A stretch of 64,000 nt of DNA from Azospirillum rugosum (GCF_017876155.1 NZ_JAGINP010000001.1:496001-560000); one strand, 5' to 3'; counted from the first letter of the stretch, positions 53,944 to 63,339 are shown. The notes: generated by a model not told the origin, from the letters alone. Made by a program: numbers and translations.

Positions 53944-54815
53944 TCCAGCCCGGCGCGGCGCGCGGCGACCTTGGCCAGCGCCGCCCAGTCGCGGTCGGCG
54001 TCGCCGTGGGCGATGGCCTCCAGGAAGCCGTCGCGCAGCAGGCTCGCCAGCGGCAGGGGCACATGCGCCGCCTCCCCCGCGGCCAGCGCCAGCCGGACGT
54101 CCTTCAGCCCCAGCGTCAGCTTGAAGGCCGCCGGGTCGTAGCGCTCCTCCACGATGATGCCGCCATAGCCCTTGTAGACGGGGGCGGCGAACAGCGTGTT
54201 GGTCATCACCTCCAGCAGGTCGCCGGCCGGGATGCCGTGGCCGCGCCCCAGCGCCACCGCCTCGCCCATCGCCTCGATCGCGGCGGCGATCATGAAGTTG
54301 CCGGCGATCTTGACCACGTTGGCGCGCACCGGATCGTCGCCCAGGCGCCAGGTCTTCTGCCCCATGGCGTCGAGCAGCGGCTGCACGCGGTCGATCGCCG
54401 CCGGGTCGCCCGCCGCCAGGATGTTCAGCTTGCCTGCGGCGGCCACGTCTGTGCGGCCGAACACCGGGGCCGCGACATAGCCCAGGCCGCGGTCCCGGTG
54501 CAGGGCCGCGAACTCCTGGACAAAGGCGGTGGACAGCGTGCCCATGCTGACGTGGACCAAGCCCTTGGCCGCCCGGTCGAGCGCCCCGCCGTCCAGGAAC
54601 ACCGCCCGCGTCGCGGTATCGTCGGCGAGGATGGACAGCACGGCCTCGCCCTGCATGGCGTCCTCGGGGCGGGAGACCGGCTCCGCCCCCTCCGCCCGCA
54701 ACGCCTCGGCCGGTCCGGGCGAGCGGTTCCAGACGCGCACCCGGTGCCCGGCCTTGACGAGGTTGGCTGCCATCCCGCGGCCCATGCCGCCCAATCCGAC
54801 GAAGCCGATGTCCAT
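53940..54815 (-). CDS. NAD(P)-dependent beta-hydroxyacid dehydrogenase-like
   Basis: This gene encodes 291 residues. The Rossmann motif IGFVGLGGMGRGMAANL (3-19), the substrate-loop VHVSMGTLSTAFVQE, and GDDPVRANVVKIAGNFMIAAAIEAMGEA with the catalytic Lys mark the 3-hydroxyisobutyrate/tartronate semialdehyde reductase family. The usual S(T)GG loop reads MGTLS, so the substrate may be atypical, as in glyoxylate/succinic semialdehyde reductases. The hydrolase gene overlaps its end, and the pao operon diverges upstream. Confidence 0.85.
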   Translation of the reverse strand: MDIGFVGLGGMGRGMAANLVKAGHRVRVWNRSPGPAEALRAEGAEPVSRPEDAMQGEAVLSILADDTATRAVFLDGGALDRAAKGLVHVSMGTLSTAFVQEFAALHRDRGLGYVAAPVFGRTDVAAAGKLNILAAGDPAAIDRVQPLLDAMGQKTWRLGDDPVRANVVKIAGNFMIAAAIEAMGEAVALGRGHGIPAGDLLEVMTNTLFAAPVYKGYGGIIVEERYDPAAFKLTLGLKDVRLALAAGEAAHVPLPLASLLRDGFLEAIAHGDADRDWAALAKVAARRAGLE

Positions 54816-55113
54816 GGTCCCTTCTCTCCTCGCTGGTCAGCGCTTGTCCTTTGCGGGCGGCCGGTCGGAAGGCCAGTGACCTTCAACCGCCGCCCCCCGG
54901 ACTTCGTTTCATGAACCTGGCTCATAGGCCCTATCGCGTTCCAGCGGGTAATCGGGCTCGGAGGGGCGCACCAGCTTTGCCGGGGCAGCATGCCCGGCGC
55001 ACGGCCTGCGGACCGCGAGGCGGATCGGCCTGTGATCATTCGCCGTTCGCGCCGTTGACACCGGCATACGTCAAGACTGTCCCCGCAGGCGGCGCAGAGA
55101 ATGGAAGCACGAC
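54816..55113. other. Divergent intergenic region before paoA
   Basis: This region of 298 bases contains no gene. A TTGACA hexamer at 55055-55060 could be the -35 of the pao operon, although no clear -10 stands at the usual distance. Confidence 0.4.
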
Positions 55114-55764
55114 ATGAATGATTCCGGCGACCTCGACATGACGCGGCGCGGTCTTTTGCTTGGATCCGCCGCCACCGTGGCGCTGTCCACGGTACCCCTC
55201 ACGGCTTCGGCGCAGGCGGCCCCACCCGCCAGTGTCGCTCCCGAAAAGCCCAACCTGTCGACCGTGACCTTCACCGTGAACGGCCGATCACAAAAACTTG
55301 ATCTCGATACGCGCACGACCCTGCTCGACGCGCTGCGCGAACACCTGCACCTCACCGGCACCAAGAAGGGCTGCGACCACGGCCAGTGCGGCGCCTGCAC
55401 GGTGATCGTCGACGGGCGGCGCATCAACTCCTGCCTGTCGCTCGCCGTGATGCACGAGGGCGACAGCATCACCACCATCGAAGGGCTGGGTGCCCCCAGT
55501 GGCATGCACCCCATGCAGGCGGCCTTCGTGAAGCACGACGGCTACCAGTGCGGCTACTGCACGCCCGGCCAGATCTGTTCGGCCGTCGCGGTGCTCGACG
55601 AGATCAAGGCCGGCGTCCCCAGCCACGTCACCGCCGACCTGAACGCCGCACCGCAGCTCACCCCCATCGAGCTGCGCGAGCGCATGAGCGGCAACATCTG
55701 CCGCTGCGGCGCCTATTCCAACATCGTCGACGCGATCACCGAAGTCGCGCGGAGGGAGGCATGA
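55114..55764 (+). CDS. paoA: Aldehyde oxidoreductase [2Fe-2S] subunit
   Basis: This gene encodes 216 residues. A twin-arginine signal ([25 protein letters not shown]) predicts Tat export of the folded complex. The plant-type cluster is [12 protein letters not shown] with a downstream Cys, and the second cluster is CGYCTPGQI...NICRCGAY. PaoABC oxidises aldehydes, especially aromatic ones, in the periplasm. The stop overlaps paoB (ATGA). Confidence 0.95.
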   Translation: MNDSGDLDMTRRGLLLGSAATVALSTVPLTASAQAAPPASVAPEKPNLSTVTFTVNGRSQKLDLDTRTTLLDALREHLHLTGTKKGCDHGQCGACTVIVDGRRINSCLSLAVMHEGDSITTIEGLGAPSGMHPMQAAFVKHDGYQCGYCTPGQICSAVAVLDEIKAGVPSHVTADLNAAPQLTPIELRERMSGNICRCGAYSNIVDAITEVARREA

Positions 55765-56711
55765 GGACCTTCACCTACGAGCGCGCCAACTCCCCGGCGG
55801 AGGCCGCAGCGGCCGCGGAGCGCATGCCCGGCGCCAAGTTCATCGCGGGCGGCACCAACCTGCTCGACCTGATGAAGCTGGAGATCGAGACCCCGGCGCA
55901 CCTGATCGACGTCAACGGGCTGGACCTCGACGGCGTCGATCCGACCCCGGACGGCGGGCTGCGCATCGGCGCGCTGGTGCGCAACACCGACCTCGCCGCC
56001 GATCCGCGCGTGCGGCGCGACTATGGCGTGCTGTCCCGCGCGCTTCTCGCCGGCGCGTCCGGCCAGCTGCGCAACAAGGCGACGACCGCGGGCAACCTGC
56101 TCCAGCGCACGCGCTGCCCCTATTTCTACGACACCGCCCAGCCCTGCAACAAACGCCAGCCCGGAAGCGGCTGCGCGGCCATCGGCGGGTTCAGCCGCCA
56201 GCTGGCGGTCATCGGCGGCAGCGAGGCCTGCATCGCCACCCACCCCAGCGACATGGCCGTGGCCATGCGCGTGCTGGACGCCACGGTGGAGACGGTGCGG
56301 CCGGACGGCGCCACGCGGTCCATCCCCATCGCCGACTTCCACCGCCTGCCCGGCGACACGCCGCACATCGAGACAGCGCTGGTGCCCGGCGAGCTGATCA
56401 CCGCGGTGACCCTGCCCAAGCCGGCCGGCGGCACGCAGGTCTACCGCAAGGTGCGCGACCGCGCCTCCTACGCCTTCGCGCTGGTGTCCGTCGCCGCCGT
56501 CGTGCAGCGCGACGGCAGCGGCCGGGTGGCGCTGGGCGGCGTGGCCCACAAGCCGTGGCGCGTCGAGGCCGCGGAGGCGGCGATGCCCCAAGGCGCCAAG
56601 GCGGTGACGGCGCAGCTGCTCGCCGGCGCCAAGCCGACGCACGACAACGCGTTCAAGCTGCCCCTGGTCGAGCGCACGCTGGCCTCGGTGCTGACCGAAG
56701 CGAAGGGCTGA
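55761..56711 (+). CDS. paoB: Aldehyde oxidoreductase FAD-binding subunit
   Basis: This gene encodes 316 residues. The FAD site is [15 protein letters not shown] and the family segment [22 protein letters not shown] follows. Cysteines in RCPYFYD...[11 protein letters not shown] fit the extra [4Fe-4S] cluster of PaoB. It passes electrons from the molybdenum subunit. The gene overlaps paoA and is 3 bases from paoC. Confidence 0.95.
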   Translation: MRTFTYERANSPAEAAAAAERMPGAKFIAGGTNLLDLMKLEIETPAHLIDVNGLDLDGVDPTPDGGLRIGALVRNTDLAADPRVRRDYGVLSRALLAGASGQLRNKATTAGNLLQRTRCPYFYDTAQPCNKRQPGSGCAAIGGFSRQLAVIGGSEACIATHPSDMAVAMRVLDATVETVRPDGATRSIPIADFHRLPGDTPHIETALVPGELITAVTLPKPAGGTQVYRKVRDRASYAFALVSVAAVVQRDGSGRVALGGVAHKPWRVEAAEAAMPQGAKAVTAQLLAGAKPTHDNAFKLPLVERTLASVLTEAKG

Positions 56712-56714
56712 GAC

Positions 56715-58910
56715 ATGAAGTTCGACACACCCGCGACCACCAACCCGATCGACCAGCTGAAGGTGATCGGCAAGGCGACCGACCGCATCGACGGCCCGCT
56801 GAAGACCACCGGCACCGCCCCCTACGCCTACGAGCACCACGATCCCGTGCCCAACGCGGCCTACGGCTACGTCGTGGGCTCGGCCATCGCCAAGGGGCGC
56901 ATCACCGCCATGGACGTGGCCGCCGCAAGGGGCGCGCCCGGCGTGATCGCCATCGTGACGGCCGAGAACGCCGGCAAGCTCGGCAAGGGCAAGCGCAACA
57001 CCGCGACCCTGCTCGGCGGACCGAAGATCGAGCACTACCACCAGGCCGTCGCGCTGGTCGTGGCGGAAACCTTCGAGCAGGCCCGCGCCGCGGCAAAGCT
57101 CGTCCGCGTCGACTACGCCCGCGAGGACGGCGCCTTCGACCTCGCCGTCGCCAAGGACGGGGCGAAGCCGAGCGACGACGACCCCGACCTGAGGGTCGGC
57201 GACTTCGACGGCGCCTTCGCCTCGGCCCCCGTGAAGCTCGACGCCACCTACACCACCCCCGACCAGACCCACGCGATGATGGAGCCGCACGCCTCCATCG
57301 CCGTCTGGAACGGGGACAAGGTCACCGTCTGGACCTCCAACCAGATGATCGACTGGACCGCCAGCGACCTGGCCCAGACGCTCAACATGCCGAAGGAGAA
57401 GGTCCGCCTGATCTCCCCCTTCGTCGGCGGCGGGTTCGGGGGCAAGCTGTTCCTGCGGACCGACACGCTGCTGGCCGTGCTGGGCGCGCGGGAGGCCAAG
57501 CGCCCGGTCAAGGTGGCGCTGCAACGCCCGCTGATGGCGAACAACACCACCCATCGGCCGGCCACCATCCAGCGCGTCCGCATCGGCGCCACGCCTGAGG
57601 GCATCATCACCGCCATCGCGCATGAGAGCTGGTCGGGCAACCTGCCCGGCGGCAATCCGGAGACGGCGGTCGACCAGACCAAGCTGCTCTACGCTGGCGC
57701 CAACCGCCTGACCGCGCTCCGTCTGGCCCATCTCGACCTGCCGGAGGGCAACGCCATGCGCGCGCCGGGCGAGGCGCCGGGCCTGATGGCGCTGGAGATC
57801 GCCATGGACGAGATGGCGGAGAAGCTGGGCATCGACCCTGTGGAGTTCCGCGTCCGCAACGACACGCAGGTCGATCCGGCCAAGCCCGACCGCCCCTTCT
57901 CGCAGCGCCAGCTCGTCCAGTGCCTGCGCATGGGGGCGGAGCGTTTCGGCTGGGATAAGCGCAACCCGAAGCCGGCGTCGGTGCGCGACGGGCGCTGGCT
58001 GGTCGGGCTGGGCATGGCCGCCGCCTTCCGCAACAACCTGCTGAACAAGTCGGCGGCGCGGGTACGGCTGGACAAGCGCGGCGTCGTGACGGTCGAGACC
58101 GACATGACGGACATCGGCACCGGCAGCTACACCATCATCGCCCAGACCGCGGCGGAGATGATGGGCGTCGGGCTCGACAAGGTCGTGGTGCGGCTGGGCG
58201 ACTCCTCTTTCCCGGTGTCGGCCGGCTCCGGCGGCCAGTGGGGCGCCAACAATTCCACCGCCGGCGTCTACGCCGCCTGCGTCAAGCTGCGGGAGGAGGT
58301 GGCGCGCAAGCTCGGCTTCAACTCCGCCGACGCGGTGTTCGCCGACGGGCAGGTGCGCCTCGGCAACCGCAGCCTGCCGCTCGCCCAGGCGGCCGGCGAC
58401 AGCGGCCTCGTCGCCGAGGATGGCATCGAGTACGGCGACCTGTCCAAGAAGTACCAGCAATCCACCTTCGGCGCCCATTACGTGGAGGTCGCCGTCGATG
58501 CCGCGACCGGCGAGACGCGGGTGCGCCGCATGCTGGCGGTCTGCGCGGCGGGCCGCATCCTCAATCCCAAGTCGGCGCGCAGCCAGGTGATCGGCGCCAT
58601 GACCATGGGCGTGGGGGCGGCGTTGATGGAGGAGTTGGCGCTCGACAAGCGCAACGGCTTCTTCGTCAACCACGACCTCGCGTCCTACGAGGTGCCGGTC
58701 CACGCCGACATCCCGCACCAGGAGGTGGTCTTCCTGGACGAGACCGACCCGATCTCCTCCCCGATGAAGGCCAAGGGCGTGGGCGAACTCGGCCTCTGCG
58801 GCGTCGGGGCCGCCGTCGCCAACGCCATCTACAACGCCACCGGCGTGCGCGTGCGCGACTACCCGATCACGCTCGACAAGCTGCTCGACCGGCTGCCCGA
58901 AGTGGCGTGA
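56715..58910 (+). CDS. paoC: Aldehyde oxidoreductase molybdenum-binding subunit
   Basis: This gene encodes 731 residues. Xanthine oxidase-family subunit binding molybdopterin cytosine dinucleotide. GGFGGKLFLRTD and MRAPGEAPGLMALEIAMDE lie at the cofactor, and the active-site Glu is in KGVGELGLCGVGAAV near the C-terminus. It has no signal peptide and would be carried out with PaoA. The chaperone PaoD/XdhC that inserts the cofactor is not in the window. Confidence 0.95.
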   Translation: MKFDTPATTNPIDQLKVIGKATDRIDGPLKTTGTAPYAYEHHDPVPNAAYGYVVGSAIAKGRITAMDVAAARGAPGVIAIVTAENAGKLGKGKRNTATLLGGPKIEHYHQAVALVVAETFEQARAAAKLVRVDYAREDGAFDLAVAKDGAKPSDDDPDLRVGDFDGAFASAPVKLDATYTTPDQTHAMMEPHASIAVWNGDKVTVWTSNQMIDWTASDLAQTLNMPKEKVRLISPFVGGGFGGKLFLRTDTLLAVLGAREAKRPVKVALQRPLMANNTTHRPATIQRVRIGATPEGIITAIAHESWSGNLPGGNPETAVDQTKLLYAGANRLTALRLAHLDLPEGNAMRAPGEAPGLMALEIAMDEMAEKLGIDPVEFRVRNDTQVDPAKPDRPFSQRQLVQCLRMGAERFGWDKRNPKPASVRDGRWLVGLGMAAAFRNNLLNKSAARVRLDKRGVVTVETDMTDIGTGSYTIIAQTAAEMMGVGLDKVVVRLGDSSFPVSAGSGGQWGANNSTAGVYAACVKLREEVARKLGFNSADAVFADGQVRLGNRSLPLAQAAGDSGLVAEDGIEYGDLSKKYQQSTFGAHYVEVAVDAATGETRVRRMLAVCAAGRILNPKSARSQVIGAMTMGVGAALMEELALDKRNGFFVNHDLASYEVPVHADIPHQEVVFLDETDPISSPMKAKGVGELGLCGVGAAVANAIYNATGVRVRDYPITLDKLLDRLPEVA

Positions 58911-58929
58911 GGGCAAGCACCGTTGGGAA

Positions 58930-58968
58930 CGCGATGGAGGCCGAGGGGTCCCCTCGGCCTCCATCGCG
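58930..58968. terminator. Long perfect hairpin after paoC
   Basis: Two 19-base arms (58930-58948 and 58950-58968) pair perfectly around a single T. It lies 19 bases after paoC and before the regulator gene, and there is no T-tract. It may end the pao transcript or be a stabilising structure. Confidence 0.6.
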
Positions 58969-59044
58969 GGAGCGCGCTTCCGCCAAACGGGCCACCGCGG
59001 TAGATTGGGGCCGCTCCCCGCCGGATCGAAGCCCACTGCCCCCT

Positions 59045-59740
59045 GTGTCGCGCGCCGAACGCCTCCTCGACCTGATCCAGATCCTGCGCCGCCACCGCCG
59101 GCCGGTGAGCGGCCGTTCGCTCGCGGAGGAGCTGGGGATCAGCCTCCGCACCCTCTACCGCGACATCGCGACCCTCCAGGGGCAGGGCGCCCGCATCGAC
59201 GGGGAGCCGGGGGTCGGCTACGTCCTGCGCCCCGGCTTCCTGCTGCCCCCGCTGATGTTCTCGGAGGAGGAGATCGAGGCGCTGGTCCTGGGCTCCCGCT
59301 GGGTGGCGGAGCGCGGCGACCACCGGCTGGGCTCGGCCGCGCGCAACGCGCTCGCCAAGATCGCCGCGGTGCTGCCCGCCGATTTGCGTGACGACCTGGA
59401 CGGCTCCACCCTGCTGGTCGGGCCGGGGGAGCCCATCGCGGCCGGGGATGCCGACCTCGCCACCATCCGGCAGGCGATCCGGACGGAGCGCAAGCTCGCC
59501 ATCGCCTACCGCGACGGGGCCGCGTCGGAAAGCCGGCGAACCATCTGGCCCTTCGCGCTCGGCTTCTTCGACAAGGCCCGCGTGGTCGTCGCCTGGTGCG
59601 AGCTGCGCCAGGCCATCCGCCATTTCCGCACCGACCGCATCCTGGCCCTCACCCCGACGGAGGACCGCTACCCGCGCCGCCGTCAGGCGTTGCTGAAGGA
59701 CTGGCGCGAGGCGGAAGGAATCCGCCCGCAAAGAATTTAG
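59045..59740 (+). CDS. YafY/WYL-family transcriptional regulator
   Basis: This gene encodes 231 residues from the GTG at 59045. An N-terminal helix-turn-helix of the HTH_11 type (RAERLLDLIQILRRHRRPVSGRSLAEELGISLRTLYRDIATL) is followed by a WYL-like ligand domain with the equivalent segment TIWPFALGFFDKARVVVAWC. Its position 134 bases after paoC suggests control of the aldehyde oxidoreductase, but no operator is identified. Confidence 0.88.
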   Translation: MSRAERLLDLIQILRRHRRPVSGRSLAEELGISLRTLYRDIATLQGQGARIDGEPGVGYVLRPGFLLPPLMFSEEEIEALVLGSRWVAERGDHRLGSAARNALAKIAAVLPADLRDDLDGSTLLVGPGEPIAAGDADLATIRQAIRTERKLAIAYRDGAASESRRTIWPFALGFFDKARVVVAWCELRQAIRHFRTDRILALTPTEDRYPRRRQALLKDWREAEGIRPQRI

Positions 59741-59810
59741 CACCGCGAGAGCTTGCCGCGCCCCGCCTGTTGCCCCTTCACACGGCACAGTTTCACCGCG
59801 GAGGTTGCGC

Positions 59811-60002
59811 ATGAGCGACAAGATGCAGGACGGCACGCCGAAACCGGCCGACGGCGGCACCCACCCGCCGCGCAGCTACGACCCCGAGCGCGACAAGCCG
59901 ATCGGCAAGCGCGACGAAGCCGCCCCCGGCACCCCGGGCACCGGCGAGGACATCGACCCGAAGACCGGCGAGACCTTTACGGAGGGCATTGGCGGGGCGT
60001 GA
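59811..60002 (+). CDS. Small hydrophilic hypothetical protein
   Basis: This gene encodes 63 residues, rich in Pro, Gly, Asp and Lys (PRSYDPERDKPIGKRDEAAPGTPG), predicted disordered and similar in character to small stress-related hydrophilic proteins. A GAGG lies upstream of the ATG at 59811. No family recognised. Confidence 0.55.
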   Translation: MSDKMQDGTPKPADGGTHPPRSYDPERDKPIGKRDEAAPGTPGTGEDIDPKTGETFTEGIGGA

Positions 60003-60012
60003 GGTCCAAAAC

Positions 60013-60135
60013 GCTTGCCCCCACCCTCCCGCTTCGCGGGTCCCTCCCTCCCCCGCTGCGCAGGGGAGGGCCTGCTTGCGAAGCCGGCGGAGTTCCCTCC
60101 CCTGCGCAGCGGGGGAGGGTTAGGGTGGGGGCAAG
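60013..60135. repeat. Nested inverted repeat between convergent genes
   Basis: Outer arms CTTGCCCCCACCCT (60013-60026) and its complement (60122-60135) enclose two 25-base complementary blocks (60046-60070 and 60095-60119), each itself nearly palindromic. It lies between the 63-residue gene and the SDR gene and can fold into a long branched hairpin, probably a dispersed repeat and terminator. Confidence 0.75.
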
Positions 60136-60147
60136 TGCGACACAGCT

Positions 60148-61224
60148 TCAATGCGCGTGCTGACTGCGCGCATGCTGACCGCGCGTGTGCCGGACCTTCT
60201 CCCACACATCCATCGGAAGCTGGCTCATCAGCCCGATCGGCAGCAGGAACAGCGCCAGGTTCGTCCAGCAGAACCGCCGTTCGCCCGCCGTCCCGCCGGC
60301 GCGCCGCGACCAAGCAGCCTGCCGCCCCGACCCCGTCCGCTCCATCCAGCCGCCGCTGGCCTCGTGGTATTCCGGCATGGGGTTCAGCACCGCGCCGGTG
60401 GTGTCGCGGGCCGGGCGGTTCTCGAACATGTTGCGGTCGATCATGTGGGCCATGACCCGCTCGGTCATCGCCGGGGCGACCGCGTTCTGGAAGGCGGCGA
60501 CGCGGCCGACGTTGCCGACGAACACGTCGCGCTTGGCCGGATTCTCGGCCATCGCCACGATGGCGTCGGCCACCTGCTCCGGCGGGTAGAGCGGGGTCAT
60601 CGCCTTGATGGCGCGGCCGGTGTAGTTGGCGGCGTGCTGCCACAGCGGCGTGTCGATCGGCCCCGGCATGACGGTGCAGAGGTGGATGTTCGGCTCTTCC
60701 ACCAGCTCCTGCCGCAGGGTTTCGGTGAAGCCGCGGACGGCGAACTTGCTGGCGGCGTAGCTGGTCGTGTATCGCTGCCCGACGGTCGAGGCCATGGACG
60801 ACATGTTGATGATCGTCCCCTCGCCCCGGTCCAGGAAATGCGGCAGCACCGCCCGGCAGCCGTTGGCCGTGCCGAAGAAGTTGGTGCGCATCACCTCCTC
60901 GAAGACGTCCTGCGGCATCTCCTCGAACTGGCCGAAGGCGATGACGCCGGCGTTGTTCACCCAGACGTCGATGCCGCCGAACGCGTCGATGGCGCGCTGG
61001 GCCAGGCGGTTCACCTGCTCCTGGTCGCGCACGTCCGTCGGCACGACCATGGCCCGCCCGCCGGCCGCGACGCATTCCTCCGCCACCTCGTGCAGGGCGG
61101 CGTGCCGCCGCGCCGCCAGCACCACCGCAGCGCCGCGCCGTGCGAAGGCCACCGCCGTCGCGTGGCCGATGCCGCTGGACGCCCCGGTGATGACGACCAC
61201 CTTGTCGAAGTGCCCCTGCGCCAT
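60148..61224 (-). CDS. SDR oxidoreductase with C-terminal hydrophobic segment
   Basis: This gene encodes 358 residues. The cofactor motif VVVITGASSGIGHATA (9-24), NNAG and the catalytic Ser...YxxxK (SSMASTVGQRYTTSYAASKFA) are all present. The classical SDR part ends near 260; the last 100 residues contain one hydrophobic segment (FCWTNLALFLLPIGLM) that may anchor it to the membrane. Substrate unknown. It diverges from tusA. Confidence 0.88.
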   Translation of the reverse strand: MAQGHFDKVVVITGASSGIGHATAVAFARRGAAVVLAARRHAALHEVAEECVAAGGRAMVVPTDVRDQEQVNRLAQRAIDAFGGIDVWVNNAGVIAFGQFEEMPQDVFEEVMRTNFFGTANGCRAVLPHFLDRGEGTIINMSSMASTVGQRYTTSYAASKFAVRGFTETLRQELVEEPNIHLCTVMPGPIDTPLWQHAANYTGRAIKAMTPLYPPEQVADAIVAMAENPAKRDVFVGNVGRVAAFQNAVAPAMTERVMAHMIDRNMFENRPARDTTGAVLNPMPEYHEASGGWMERTGSGRQAAWSRRAGGTAGERRFCWTNLALFLLPIGLMSQLPMDVWEKVRHTRGQHARSQHAH

Positions 61225-61386
61225 GGATCTGTTCCCGCCCCGTTGGTTCCTGTCGTGCCTGTTCAACACCCCCGGACGGCAAAGGTGCCGTGCGGGGCCG
61301 GGATCACCGCAACTCTGGAGACGCGGGCGCGAACCGGCTACAGTCCTGCGGTCCAAATTGGGTGACCAAGCAAAGAGGGAACGGCC

Positions 61387-61623
61387 GTGGCGGCAAAGGA
61401 ACTTGACGTGAAGGGGCTGCACTGCCCGCTTCCCATCCTGCGGACCCGCGCGCTGCTGGACAAGATGGCCACCGGCGAGGAACTGATCGTCTACGCCACC
61501 GACCCGGCGTCGATCATCGACTTCAAGCATTTCTGCAACACGACCGACAACGCGCTTCTCGCGCACGAGACGCGCGGCGAGGTGTTCGTCTACCACATCC
61601 GCCGCGGCGTTTCCCAGGCGTAG
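61387..61623 (+). CDS. tusA: Sulfur carrier protein TusA
   Basis: This gene encodes 78 residues from a GTG at 61387. The CPLP motif (LHCPLPILRTRALL) carries the persulfide Cys at about residue 13. TusA hands sulfur to tRNA thiolation and molybdenum cofactor pathways, which suits the neighbouring molybdenum-linked genes. The next gene starts 25 bases downstream. Confidence 0.92.
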   Translation: MAAKELDVKGLHCPLPILRTRALLDKMATGEELIVYATDPASIIDFKHFCNTTDNALLAHETRGEVFVYHIRRGVSQA

Positions 61624-61648
61624 GTCCACAATGATGGAGGCCGCATCG

Positions 61649-62878
61649 ATGCCGACCTTGCGCCACGCGGTCCCGCCGCCGCTGCGCCCCGGCGCCGTGA
61701 TCCACGGCCCCGGCTCGCTCGCCGTGGACGATCTGCTCGACCGCTTCACCGCGGAACTGCGCCGCCGCGGCTTCCGCGTCGGCGGGGTCGTGCAGCGCAA
61801 TTACGGCGCGCTGGACGACTGCGCCGACCGGATGGAGCTGGTGGACGTCGCCACCGGCAAGGCCTTCAACATCTCCCAGAACCTGGGGCGCGAGTCGCAG
61901 TCCTGCCGGGTCGATCCCGCGGGCGTCGCCGACGCCAGCCAAGCGCTCCGCCGCGCCATCGAGGAGCGCGCCGACCTGCTGGTCGTCAACAAGTTCGCCG
62001 GGCTGGAGGCGCACGGCAAAGGCCTCGCCGACGAACTCCTGTCCGCCATCGCGGAGGGCATCCCGGTGCTGACCAGCGTTGGCAGCCGGTACCTGAACGA
62101 GTGGCAGTCCTTCACCGGCGGCTTCACCGCCCTGCTCTCCCCGGACGAGGACGCGCTGTGGCGCTGGTGGGGGACGCACCGGCTCTACGACGACCTGCTG
62201 CACGGGGTGGAGGACGCGCCCGTCCGCCGCGTCACCATCGGCGCCAAATGGATCATGGTGGAAACCGACGGCACCGTCGGCCTCGCCGCCCGCCCCTCCG
62301 CCTCCCTCGGCGCGGACCTTCCGCCGCCGGAACGCTGGGCCGGGGCCGGCCTGAAGGCGCTGGCCCTGCCCGCCGCCCGGTCCTGGGATCCCTTGGAGAC
62401 CGCGGTCGGCGTCGCCGCCCTGAACGCCCACTACAACCATCCCGGCGTGACCGGCGACGCGGCGAACGGGCTGGACCTGTTCACCGGCATGGACGGGCGC
62501 GTGGTGGTGATCGGCGCCTTCCCGCAGCTCGCCAAGCGGCTGCCGAACGCCCAGGTGATCGAGATGAAGCCGCGCGATGACGAGTACCCGGAGGCCGCCG
62601 GCGAATGGCTGCTGCCGGGGGCGGAGGGAGCGGCGATCACGTCGTCCTCGCTCGCCAACCGCACGCTGCCGCGCCTTTTGTCGGCGTCCACGGGCGCGCG
62701 CGTCGCGCTGGTCGGGCCGGGCACGCCGCTGACCGGCCGGCTGTTCCGCTACGGCGTCGATTCGCTGGCCGGCTTCGTGGTGGAGGACCGCGAGGCGTTG
62801 CGCCGCGTCATCCTCGACGGCGGCTCCTCGCAGGCCTTCCACCGCCACGGCCGCTTCGTCACGCTGCACAACACGTAA
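61649..62878 (+). CDS. DUF2478-DUF4213/DUF364 fusion protein, molybdenum-linked
   Basis: This gene encodes 409 residues from the ATG at 61649, which follows GGAGG; ATGs at 61631 and 61634 lack one. Residues about 1-165 (DLLVVNKFAGLEAHGKGLADEL, VLTSVGSRYLNEWQSFTGG) fit DUF2478, a nucleotide-binding-like domain found beside molybdenum genes. Residues about 185-405 (WIMVETDGTVGLAARP, VVVIGAFPQLAKRL) fit the DUF4213/DUF364 putative metal-chelating family. The neighbours tusA and moeA support a role in molybdenum handling. The activity is not known. Confidence 0.75.
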   Translation: MPTLRHAVPPPLRPGAVIHGPGSLAVDDLLDRFTAELRRRGFRVGGVVQRNYGALDDCADRMELVDVATGKAFNISQNLGRESQSCRVDPAGVADASQALRRAIEERADLLVVNKFAGLEAHGKGLADELLSAIAEGIPVLTSVGSRYLNEWQSFTGGFTALLSPDEDALWRWWGTHRLYDDLLHGVEDAPVRRVTIGAKWIMVETDGTVGLAARPSASLGADLPPPERWAGAGLKALALPAARSWDPLETAVGVAALNAHYNHPGVTGDAANGLDLFTGMDGRVVVIGAFPQLAKRLPNAQVIEMKPRDDEYPEAAGEWLLPGAEGAAITSSSLANRTLPRLLSASTGARVALVGPGTPLTGRLFRYGVDSLAGFVVEDREALRRVILDGGSSQAFHRHGRFVTLHNT

Positions 62879-62900
62879 ATAAATTCAGGAGGATCCGACA

Positions 62901-63227
62901 ATGGACGAACAAACCCGCATCGAACTGGAGGCCGCCGCCTTCCGCGGCCTGGTCGAGCACCTGCGCAAGCGAACCGACGTGCAGAACATCGACCTGATGA
63001 ACCTCGCCGGCTTCTGCCGCAACTGCCTGTCGAAGTGGTACGCGGCGGCCGCGAAGGAGCGCAACGTCCCCTTGACCGACGAGGAGGCGCGCATCGCCGT
63101 CTACGGCATGCCCTATTCGGAATGGAAGGCCAAGCACCAGAAGGAAGCCACCCCCGAACAGCAGCAGAAGTTCGAGGACACCAAGCCCCTCCACGCCGAA
63201 ATCAGCGGCCACATGCCGAAGAAGTGA
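62901..63227 (+). CDS. DUF1244 protein
   Basis: This gene encodes 108 residues, with AGGAGG before the ATG. The pattern AAFRGLVEHLRKRTDVQNID, then LMNLAGFCRNCLSKWY, then GMPYSEWKAKHQ is the whole of DUF1244, a small helical family with a conserved C-x-x-C common in alphaproteobacteria. Function unknown. It is followed by a palindromic repeat and the convergent moeA. Confidence 0.9.
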   Translation: MDEQTRIELEAAAFRGLVEHLRKRTDVQNIDLMNLAGFCRNCLSKWYAAAAKERNVPLTDEEARIAVYGMPYSEWKAKHQKEATPEQQQKFEDTKPLHAEISGHMPKK

Positions 63228-63235
63228 CAACGACC

Positions 63236-63323
63236 TCGTAGGTTGGGTGGAGCGCAGCGCAACCCAACACCCGTTGTCATCCCGACAATGTTGGGTTGCG
63301 CTGCCGCTCCACCCAACCTACGA
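63236..63323. repeat. Palindromic extragenic repeat, copy 2
   Basis: The same two arms as at 24032-24105 appear in reverse order: 63236-63268 and 63290-63323, with one extra C in the second arm and a 21-base loop. It lies between the DUF1244 gene and moeA, again a convergent pair. Confidence 0.85.
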
Positions 63324-63339
63324 AGTTACGCAGGACCGG

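Noticed and set aside
55713..59036. 1107-codon open frame on the - strand opposite paoBC
   Set aside because: Composition is an antisense shadow (Gly/Val/His/Arg-rich), without motifs; paoB and paoC cover it completely.
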